Assembly: GCF_020193575.1 (NCBI RefSeq)
Contig: NZ_JADYVD010000032.1
Coordinates: 1 to 64,000, forward strand
Direction of reading: 5' to 3'
Origin: Ensifer sp. IC4062
GTDB lineage: Bacteria > Pseudomonadota > Alphaproteobacteria > Rhizobiales > Rhizobiaceae
Length of the DNA: 64,000 bases
Position 1 is the first letter of the stretch, and each line of letters begins with the position of its first letter. The notes beneath the pieces are model-generated. The model was not told where the DNA came from. It searched no databases and was given only the letters and a program-made list of their open reading frames with translations. Below are positions 50,809 to 57,390 of the stretch, piece after piece. The position numbers and the translations under genes are program-made.

Positions 50809-52055
50809 GCCGGAGCGCGCAGCGCTTTCAACCGCTTACGGAGTACCAGCAGTTCCGGAGGATCGCCCTCGACTTCAGACAAAATCATTTCAAGCAAACG
50901 AGTGGCCTTCGCTTCGTCTTTCTCATCAACCGCTACATTGAAAGAATCTATGAGCCTATCAATTTCTGGATATCGCTCGTGAGACTCAAAAACGCCCTCT
51001 AAAAGGTAGTTGCTCGTCTGCCCTTTTGTTCTAAGCGGTTGACTGACCTCGATGTCATGGCCATTCCGCGTCAGCATGCGAACGTGGTGGCTTTCAACAG
51101 AAGAAATTACCTGTGGGGAGTGGGTCGTGACGATGAACTGGCAAGACTTAAAAACACGAGCAAGCGTCGCAATGATCTTGCTTTGCCATGAGGGGTGAAG
51201 ATTAAGTTCAATCTCGTCGATCAAAATGACCCCGGCTATTTGGTCGATTGTAGCCTCTGGCTTAGAAAGTTGGAGGCGTCGAGCAAGGTCAGCAAGTAAT
51301 ATAATGAATGACCTCTCACCGGTAGACAACGAGCTGACGTGAATTCTTGCTCCGTCCTGCCTTCGAAAATACAACCCCTCGGGGTCCCCAGTAGATGAGT
51401 ATTCCAGTCCAACAAACCCGTCAATTTCCTTGATCAGATCACGAACGGCTTGGAGCTGTGGATCACGGTAGTTTCGATCAACATCCCGGACACGGCGCGC
51501 TTCTTCAGCATCTCGTTTATCCCACCAACTTTCCAACTGAGAAATTGCCCTGAGGGGACCGAAGAGGGAGGTCGTCGGATCAGCTCCTCGGCGAATGCCT
51601 AAGTTTCTATCGTCATCAAACCCGCGATCTTGCCTATAGTATAGGAGAAGAACATCCTTTTCCGAAGAAAAAGTCTGATTCAAAACAAAGTTCCGAACTT
51701 GTTCAAAAGTCCCCTTCTCCCCTCTAAAATGCAACTCTTCACTAAGTCGCAAATCAAGTCGCAATGGTACTTCTGAGCCAATAGCATCCTCAAGAATGAA
51801 TTCTAACTGTAATTCGTAATCATCCTGACCAATTCTTCTATCGCTCAGCTTAATTACACCCGGCGGGAAAGATGGCTTAACTCTCTCGCGATACCATGTA
51901 CTGTGAAGTTGAAAAAGCATTAAAGCCAATGCATCGAGTATCGACGATTTACCCAGTCCATTTCGTCCGACGATGATCGTCATGCGTGGATCAAGCGTCA
52001 CGTTAAGATGTGGAATTCCTCGGAAGTTATCCAAGGTGATCGCGGATACTCTCAT
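50805..52055 (-). CDS. ptuA: Septu-type ATPase (PtuA-like)
   Basis: A 416-residue ABC/SMC-type ATPase. Walker A G-R-N-G-L-G-K-S is near residue 30 after I-T-L-D-N-F-R-G-I-P; the signature-type S-L-S-T-G-E-R, Walker B V-I-L-I-D-E-I-E-L-N-L-H-P and H-loop V-T-T-H-S-P-Q-V-I follow. A long insert with coiled-coil character lies between. It forms the partner of PtuB; in known Septu systems the ATPase oligomer holds and controls the nuclease. ATG 52055 has GGAGGCAGGA upstream. A 384-bp divergent region separates it from the HEPN gene. No reverse transcriptase is nearby. Confidence 0.88.
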   Translation of the reverse strand: MRVSAITLDNFRGIPHLNVTLDPRMTIIVGRNGLGKSSILDALALMLFQLHSTWYRERVKPSFPPGVIKLSDRRIGQDDYELQLEFILEDAIGSEVPLRLDLRLSEELHFRGEKGTFEQVRNFVLNQTFSSEKDVLLLYYRQDRGFDDDRNLGIRRGADPTTSLFGPLRAISQLESWWDKRDAEEARRVRDVDRNYRDPQLQAVRDLIKEIDGFVGLEYSSTGDPEGLYFRRQDGARIHVSSLSTGERSFIILLADLARRLQLSKPEATIDQIAGVILIDEIELNLHPSWQSKIIATLARVFKSCQFIVTTHSPQVISSVESHHVRMLTRNGHDIEVSQPLRTKGQTSNYLLEGVFESHERYPEIDRLIDSFNVAVDEKDEAKATRLLEMILSEVEGDPPELLVLRKRLKALRAPA

Positions 52056-52253
52056 TCCTGCCTCCAAGCCTTGGCCGCGGGTATTGGAACTTACAAACGA
52101 ACAACATCCCTAAAGTCGATATTTCTGCAGAACGCAACATCTCGTGATCGTCGGCGTCGTCAATTTTGAAACTGCCTAAACTCCAAGCCTAGCAGAAATC
52201 AAGACCCATGCGGCAGTCTGGCCTAAACAGACCTTTCTGGGAGAAGCCGATGC

Positions 52254-52279
52254 GCTAATCCTTTAGGCTAATCCTTTAG
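52254..52279. repeat. Tandem 13-bp repeat in the defence-island control region
   Basis: GCTAATCCTTTAG is repeated exactly at 52254-52266 and 52267-52279 between the divergent ptuA and HEPN genes. Nothing else in 52068-52451 is clearly a gene; promoters for both sides must lie here. Confidence 0.75.
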
Positions 52280-52451
52280 AAGGTGTTGGATTGAGCGAGA
52301 GTCCGCTTGGGGCCAATGCGGACCTTGCTACTGGAAGCCGCGAAGGTCGCGATCCGACCCAAAGCGGCCACTCTCTTCTCGGGTTTGAGCTAGATTTCGA
52401 TCATGCTTGAGCTTGATCATTCTTTCTGACATTCGATGGAGGAGGATCCCT

Positions 52452-53501
52452 ATGCGGCTCGACTACATAAAGGTTTGGAAGCTTTTGGGCGTCAGCAAGC
52501 TACCAGCGGAACCCCCGATCTCAAGGCTCGGCGATCCTCCAATGGACTTCTTACTGACCGCAGACCCGGAGCCGTATTTCGTTCACATCGACAAATCCCG
52601 AGCACTCGCTAACGGGCTGCTGAAGGGGCTGTTCAAGGGCGAAGAAGATGGTTCTCTGGACGAGCGGCTTGTTAGTGAAATCGGGGCCGCCAAGGCGCGT
52701 CGAGCGAAAAACCAACGGCCAGGCTGCTACTTGATCGCATTAGCAGTGACGGATGCGCCTGAGCCGAAATTCGAAGCTCGTCGCGATGGAGCGGATTTTG
52801 AGGTCGCGATAGATGGTCTCGACAAAGAAGCGGTTCATAAAACTTATCGACCGACAATCGACGCGCTCCTCACAGGACTGGCATTGCGTCTTCCGTCGAA
52901 TGCTGACTTGAGGTGCGAGGAGATCGGGTCTGTGATCTTCCTAACGACGAATGACGCTAAGCCTTTGTATGCGCTCTCATTCAAAATCGGAAGCGCCATG
53001 CTATCGGTCGCATCGTTGCCTCCGGCTGATCTGTTAGACGTCGCGGGCAGCCTGGCGGCAAAAATCTTGGACGACACCAAGTTGCGACGTCCAATTGCAT
53101 TGCTGACATCATCTATTAACAACACGTCCGACCCCCTCCAAGCCTATTTGGACGGGTGGAACGCTCTGGAGATATTTGTCCAATCGGTGTTCAAATCGAC
53201 TTACGACGCCCGGTGGCGCGAGATCATGGAGGCGGGAGTTCCATCGGCCGCAAAGCCTGTGGTCGATCGGTTGGTCGAGGTGATGAGCGATAAATATCGA
53301 TTGGCGGACAAATTCCTAATCATCGCCACCATACTCCATCCGGAGAATGCGGCGGACGACGACACTGAATTTCGAAGGCTTAAGAAATCTCGAGATGGCG
53401 TGTTTCACGGCACAGATGATCCCGCTGATGTGTTCCCGACAGGCGCGATCCAAAGGCTACTATTAAAATACCTCCACACGCATCTTCAGGCGGCGAAATA
53501 G
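52452..53501 (+). CDS. Uncharacterised protein with C-terminal HEPN-like domain
   Basis: A 349-residue protein with no recognisable N-terminal domain (about 230 residues, mixed alpha/beta). The C-terminal 110 residues form helices with W-N-A-L-E-I-F-V, DKFLIIATIL and F-R-R-L-K-K-S-R-D-G-V-F-H-G, in which R314-x4-H319 is the HEPN RNase motif. The end, GAIQRLLLKYLHTHL, is typical of Apea-like HEPN domains. It could be an RNase effector, a toxin or a non-catalytic HEPN protein. It diverges from the Septu pair in the same AT-richer island. GGAGGAGG at 6 nt makes ATG 52452 preferable to TTG 52407. Confidence 0.7.
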   Translation: MRLDYIKVWKLLGVSKLPAEPPISRLGDPPMDFLLTADPEPYFVHIDKSRALANGLLKGLFKGEEDGSLDERLVSEIGAAKARRAKNQRPGCYLIALAVTDAPEPKFEARRDGADFEVAIDGLDKEAVHKTYRPTIDALLTGLALRLPSNADLRCEEIGSVIFLTTNDAKPLYALSFKIGSAMLSVASLPPADLLDVAGSLAAKILDDTKLRRPIALLTSSINNTSDPLQAYLDGWNALEIFVQSVFKSTYDARWREIMEAGVPSAAKPVVDRLVEVMSDKYRLADKFLIIATILHPENAADDDTEFRRLKKSRDGVFHGTDDPADVFPTGAIQRLLLKYLHTHLQAAK

Positions 53502-53648
53502 GACAAAGGCTGCAATGCTGTCAAACGCCTCGTATGCCAACTTTACAGTATCACCCGCCGGGCGCCCTGAAGCACAGTTGGCCTCGCCTATTTGACCCTA
53601 TTGTGCCACGCGCGATTCAGCTCCGTCTTCGCCACCAAGGTGAGCAAA

Positions 53649-54068
53649 TTGACCACAATCCGCATCGCCGCCGCCCTTTTGATCCGCCCCGACGGCCAAA
53701 CGCTCCTCGTGCGCAAGCGCGGGGCGAGCGCCTTCATGCAGCCGGGCGGGAAGATCGGCCCCGGCGAAACGCCGGATGCGGCCTTGGCGCGGGAGCTCAG
53801 GGAAGAGATCGACCTTGACGTCGAGCCCGCGTCCTTCGAGGCCTTGGGTGAGTTCAGCGCCGAAGCATCCAATGAGCCGGGACACCGCGTCCATGCGGAT
53901 GTCTTCCTCGTCAGGACCGAACAGGTTCACTTTCACCCCGCGGCCGAAATCGAGGAAGTGAAATGGGTGTCGCCCTTTGATGCCGGCGGGGTGGCGCTCG
54001 CTCCGCTCAGCGCGGATCACATCTTTCCGCATTACCGGGAACTGATCGGGCGGAGCACACGCCGCTGA
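53649..54068 (+). CDS. NUDIX hydrolase (MutT type)
   Basis: A 139-residue NUDIX protein with a nearly perfect box near residue 30: G-x5-E-x7-R-E-L-R-E-E-I-D-L, where the usual Gly of EExGU is Asp. It should hydrolyse a nucleoside diphosphate linked to another group, such as oxidised dNTPs. The start is taken as TTG 53649 with AAGGTG at 6 nt; GTG 53640 is an alternative. It marks the return to host-like GC-rich sequence after the defence island. A terminator-like element sits at 54111-54140. Confidence 0.82.
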   Translation: MTTIRIAAALLIRPDGQTLLVRKRGASAFMQPGGKIGPGETPDAALARELREEIDLDVEPASFEALGEFSAEASNEPGHRVHADVFLVRTEQVHFHPAAEIEEVKWVSPFDAGGVALAPLSADHIFPHYRELIGRSTRR

Positions 54069-54140
54069 CTACAGCTGGACTGGCAGCGGCGCCAAGCGAA
54101 TGACAGGAAGACGTTGGGGTAACCCGAGGCTTTTGTTTCC
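54066..54140 (+). terminator. Terminator-type repeat after the NUDIX gene
   Basis: GACTGGCAGCGGCGCCAA, TGACAGGAAGACG and TTGGG-GTAA-CCCGA followed by GGCTTTTGTTT. The same order of sequence, with a better stem, follows cspA at 56543-56620. Confidence 0.55.
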
Positions 54141-54215
54141 TGCCTCAGATGCGGTAGCTCGCTGAGTTGAAAACAACGACATCGAAGCTCACGTCGTCGG
54201 AGGAGAATCGCCTAT

Positions 54216-54320
54216 ACTACAGCGCCGCGCGTCTTATCAGACGCGTAAAGGACGCTGTAGCACTTTGAATTGCTGCATGTTTTTATCCTTAAATCGGCTA
54301 CGACTTAAGGAAACATGCAG
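54216..54320. repeat. RIME-like repeat, full two-domain copy
   Basis: ACTACAGCGCCGCGCGTCTTA hairpin, AAAGGACGCTGTAGCACTTT, GAATTGCTGCATGTTT, CCTTAAATCGGCTACGACTTAAGG and AAACATGCAG. The second domain is a clear palindrome (CTGCATGTTT...AAACATGCAG). The best copy of the family in this window. Confidence 0.8.
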
Positions 54321-54344
54321 GAGGGGTCCGCCCGTCGCCCCCTC

Positions 54345-55025
54345 TCACCCCGCAAACCCACCCGCGTCGAGAAACCGCTGCTCCTCTTCCGTCATCGTCC
54401 GCCCGAGAATCCCGTTCCGGTGCGGGAAGCGGCCGAAGCGGCGGACGATTTCGCGGTGGCCTATAGCGTGGGAAAGACTCGGCTCCCCGAGACGGCTGGC
54501 AAGTTCGACGGAGCGCTCCTGGTCGACAAGCTCTTCCGAATGGCCGAACGGAAGATAGAAGAAGAGCTGCAGGTCGGCCGGCCCCGTGAGATCGTAGCCC
54601 GCGTCCACGGCGGCGCGTGCGATGCCAAGAGCCAGGGCGTCGGTCTCATACATGCGCGGCGTGCCGCGAAACGCGTTGCGGGGGAATTGATCGAGGAGAA
54701 GAAGGAGCGCCAGCGTCCTCTCCGGCGAGACCGTCCAATGCAAGAATTCGCCGCGGGCCGCCGCCTCGTGGCTTGCGAGGAAGCGCTCGCGAAAGGCGCG
54801 ATCGAACTCCGGCTCCTTGGCAAACCAACGTGTCGGCCCCGCGTCGCGCCAGAAGCCGATGACTGCCGCCGCCCTATCCTCGCCGACAAGCGCCTCGCCG
54901 GCGAGCGCCTCGCGCAGCCGCGCGTTGACGGCCGGATCCGCACGCGCCGCTGGCTGGCCCTGCCCCTCCGCTGGCTGCAAGCTGCGCAGCGCCAGGCTTT
55001 CGATATACCCGATGAAGTCGCTCAT
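54345..55025 (-). CDS. DUF924 family protein
   Basis: A 226-residue soluble helical protein of DUF924. Family stretches are VIGFWRDAGPTRWFAKEPEFDRAFRERF, LALLLLLDQFPRNAFRGTPRMYETD and LQLFFYLPFGHSEELVDQE, followed by HREIVRRFGRFPHRN. No enzymatic role is known for the family, although its fold is TPR-like. GGAGGACGAA precedes ATG 55025. The first 45 residues (SLQPAEGQGQPAARADPAVN) are atypical and probably a lineage-specific extension. It diverges from the LysR gene across 92 bp. Confidence 0.87.
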   Translation of the reverse strand: MSDFIGYIESLALRSLQPAEGQGQPAARADPAVNARLREALAGEALVGEDRAAAVIGFWRDAGPTRWFAKEPEFDRAFRERFLASHEAAARGEFLHWTVSPERTLALLLLLDQFPRNAFRGTPRMYETDALALGIARAAVDAGYDLTGPADLQLFFYLPFGHSEELVDQERSVELASRLGEPSLSHAIGHREIVRRFGRFPHRNGILGRTMTEEEQRFLDAGGFAG

Positions 55026-55108
55026 TTCGTCCTCCAGCTGGTTGGGAGACCGCACGGGCCCCGCCGAAAGACCTACGACTTTGTGGATACTGAATGAAGT
55101 GATATGAT

Positions 55109-55125
55109 TTCAGCATTATGCTGAA
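55109..55125 (+). promoter_or_regulatory. Palindrome overlapping the lysR start codon
   Basis: TTCAGCAT (55109-55116), T, ATGCTGAA (55118-55125): a perfect 8-1-8 inverted repeat whose right half is the start codon region of the LysR gene. It could be an autoregulatory site. Confidence 0.55.
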
Positions 55126-56020
55126 TGAAATCGACCTGTCGCGCGCCGATCTCAACCTGCTGGTGCTCTTCGAAACAGTGCTTGACGAAGGGAATGTCGG
55201 CCGCGCCGCCGAAAGGCTGAACCTCTCCGCCTCGGCCGTCAGCCACGGTCTCGGCCGCTTGCGGCGGCTGCTCAATGATCCGCTCTTCCTGAAGACTCCG
55301 AAGGGCGTGGTGCCGACCGATCGCGCCAAGGAACTGGCGACGCCGATAGCCGATATTCTCGCGCGGGTGAGAAGCGTCATCTCCACGGCCGAGCCCTTCG
55401 ATCCGGCGCGCGCCAGTCGCCGCTTCACGATCGGCACGGCCGATGGCTTCTCGGTTTTCCTGCCGCCGCTGCTCGACGAGATCGCCCGCAACGCGCCGGG
55501 CATAGATCTCGTCGTGCGTCACATGCAAATGGAGACGGCGCTTTCCGATCTCGATGGGCGGCTGATCGATGTGGCGATCGCCCCTTTTTACGAGCTGCCG
55601 GCCCGCTTCGCCGCACAGCCGCTTTACGAGGAAGAGTTCGTGGTCGCGGCGCGGAGCGGCCATCCCTTCCTCAAACACCCGACGCTCGAGAACTATTGCC
55701 GCATGCAGCACCTGCTTGTCGCCCCGAGAGGCGACCCCCGGGGCCTTGTCGACGAGCTGCTCGAAAGCCGCGGCCTTTCTCGCCGCGTAGCCTTGGCCGT
55801 GCCGAATTTTTTGCTGGCGCTCGATCTCGTCAGCAAGACGCAGCTGATCTGCGTCCTGCCGAAGCGCTTCGTCGCGATGCATGCGGAGCGCTTCGCCGTC
55901 GCCACCACAAAGCTGCCGCTAGGCCTCGGCAGCCCGAGCGTCCAAGCGGTCGTGCCGAAGGCGGCGCTGATGGACACCGGTCTGGTCTGGCTCCTCGACG
56001 TGCTCGGCCGGCCCGGTTAG
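55118..56020 (+). CDS. LysR-family transcriptional regulator
   Basis: A 300-residue regulator. The N-terminal winged helix is clear: DLNLLVLFETVLDEGNVGRAAERLNLSASAVSHGLGRLRRLLNDPLF, followed by PTDRAKELA. The rest is a periplasmic-binding-like effector domain from RRFTIGTADGFSVFLPPLL on. Its sequence is closest in style to the NodD-like/LeuO group of LysR proteins (S-A-S-A-V-S-H, D-P-L-F). The start ATG 55118 has no ribosome site and lies in a palindrome. The divergent DUF924 gene is the likely target; the ligand is unknown. Confidence 0.9.
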   Translation: MLNEIDLSRADLNLLVLFETVLDEGNVGRAAERLNLSASAVSHGLGRLRRLLNDPLFLKTPKGVVPTDRAKELATPIADILARVRSVISTAEPFDPARASRRFTIGTADGFSVFLPPLLDEIARNAPGIDLVVRHMQMETALSDLDGRLIDVAIAPFYELPARFAAQPLYEEEFVVAARSGHPFLKHPTLENYCRMQHLLVAPRGDPRGLVDELLESRGLSRRVALAVPNFLLALDLVSKTQLICVLPKRFVAMHAERFAVATTKLPLGLGSPSVQAVVPKAALMDTGLVWLLDVLGRPG

Positions 56021-56321
56021 CTCGTCTGCACCCCACTCCCAAACCGCTGCCTACACCTCGGCCGGCGTGCCGGTGGTCTTCCGAATATTATCCTGGCTTC
56101 CAGTCTGGCTCGATCGTATTTCCGCATCCTCTAAAGTCCTCTTTCCCGATTAAATTCCGCCTGTCCATTGCATATTCGGCAATAGCGTCTATATAAGACC
56201 TGTCGAACATTGCTTGTGACCTTTGCCTCAGCGCCGACGCGCTCGACAGATTTCCTCTCAAATATCGATCAATTCGGATGAATATTCGTCCGGGAACTCC
56301 AACGATTGAAAGGAAATCGTT

Positions 56322-56531
56322 ATGAATTCAGGCACCGTAAAGTGGTTCAACAGCACCAAGGGTTTTGGTTTCATCCAGCCCGACGACGGCACGACGGATG
56401 TGTTCGTGCATATTTCTGCCGTTGAACGCGCCGGCATGCGTTCGCTCGTCGAGGGCCAGAAGGTCACCTACGACATCGTGCAGGACAAGCGGTCCGGCAA
56501 GAGCTCGGCCGACAACCTGCGCGCCGCGTAA
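56322..56531 (+). CDS. cspA: Cold-shock protein
   Basis: A 69-residue single OB-fold protein that binds single-stranded RNA and DNA. RNP1 is K-G-F-G-F-I near residue 13 and RNP2 V-F-V-H-I-S near residue 27; W-F near residue 8 is also conserved. A long leader without genes (56021-56321) precedes it, as in cold-inducible csp genes where the leader RNA controls translation. GAAAGGAAATCGTT lies before ATG 56322. A strong terminator follows and then rpsU, so the two are probably separate transcripts with some read-through. Confidence 0.95.
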   Translation: MNSGTVKWFNSTKGFGFIQPDDGTTDVFVHISAVERAGMRSLVEGQKVTYDIVQDKRSGKSSADNLRAA

Positions 56532-56590
56532 TTTGTCATTCGCCGCCGCTGACCACGGATGTACTGGCAGTGGCGCCAATGACAGGAAGA

Positions 56591-56620
56591 GGTCGGGGTA
56601 ACGCCCGGCCTTTTTGTTTT
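56591..56620 (+). terminator. Terminator of cspA
   Basis: GGTCGGG (56591-56597) and CCCGGCC (56604-56610) form a 7-bp stem with one U-G pair and a 6-nt loop, followed by TTTTTGTTTT. The surrounding sequence is repeated after the NUDIX gene at 54066-54140. Confidence 0.8.
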
Positions 56621-56691
56621 GCCTCCGGACGTTCTCGGCGCCGAGAGGCCCCGATAAACACGGCACCAGCCGTTGAAAGGAAGGATACAGT

Positions 56692-56928
56692 TTGCAAGTA
56701 CTCGTCAGGGACAACAATATCGAGCAAGCCCTTCGCGTTCTGAAGAAGAAGATGCAGCGCGAGGGCATTTTCCGCGAAATGAAGGCGCGCAGCGCCTACG
56801 AAAAACCGTCCGAAAAGCGCGCGCGCGAAAAGGCGGAAGCCGTACGCCGCACCCGCAAGCTGGCCCGCAAGAAGCTCCAGCGCGAGGGCCTGCTGCCCGG
56901 ACCCAAGAAGGTGGCCCGCTCCCGCTAG
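56692..56928 (+). CDS. rpsU: 30S ribosomal protein S21
   Basis: A 78-residue basic protein of the small ribosomal subunit, with the alphaproteobacterial S21 sequence: [29 protein letters not shown], then the arginine/lysine-rich [20 protein letters not shown]. The start is TTG 56692, because QVLVRDNN is the normal N-terminus and AAGGAAGGA lies 5 nt upstream; no ATG or GTG is available at that place. The extended C-terminal tail ([16 protein letters not shown]) is common in rhizobia. S21 often has more than one copy there, and this one is close to cspA. Confidence 0.93.
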   Translation: MQVLVRDNNIEQALRVLKKKMQREGIFREMKARSAYEKPSEKRAREKAEAVRRTRKLARKKLQREGLLPGPKKVARSR

Positions 56929-57021
56929 CAGGTACTGGCAAAAAAGGGCTCGTCCTTGCGCCGGAGACACGAAAAATGATGCGGAGATAGAAGCCGCGGG
57001 AATGACGTCGCGCGCCTCACG

Positions 57022-57113
57022 AGGCGCCGCGCGTCATCTCAGACGCGCAAAGGACCCTTCAATTTGAATTCCTGCATATCCGTGGATCGGGCCACGATTT
57101 AAGGAAACGTCCA
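57022..57113. repeat. RIME-like repeat, two-domain copy
   Basis: GAGGCGCCGCGCGTCATCTCAGACGCGCAAAGGACC is followed by AATTTGAATTCCTGCAT and GTGGATCGGGCCACGATTTAAGG. The order of parts is that of 54216-54320, with decay in the middle. The rest of the 56929-57390 gap has no supportable gene. Confidence 0.65.
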
Positions 57114-57390
57114 GTAGGCGTCGCAGCTTTCCCGATAATCGGCGCTCGCCTTCTGGACGCTACGGGCCAGGCGGCATCTTACCGCTGCCGCGGCATGTCC
57201 CCCGCCGCCAGATCTCACCCTGCCCTCCGCGGTCGCACTTGCGCCGTCAGTAAGAAAAACTTTGCCGCGGAAGCGTTATCCTGCGCGTGGCCTATTGACG
57301 TTTGCAGATTAAACCGATGGACTGTCTGAGCCATTCCAAAGAGGGAACAAAACCCTGCTGATCAGCGAAGCGTTTTCCAGAACGGGCGAG

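Noticed and set aside
50185-53501. Possible retron Eco78-type system
   Set aside because: PtuA and PtuB are present, but no reverse transcriptase or msr-msd-like structured region is seen in the island, so a Septu pair is the simpler reading.
57340-57375. GGAAC element before the HWE kinase as an EcfG-type stress promoter
   Set aside because: The distance from GGAAC to the nearest CGTT is about 22 bp, longer than the usual 16-17, so the pairing does not fit.
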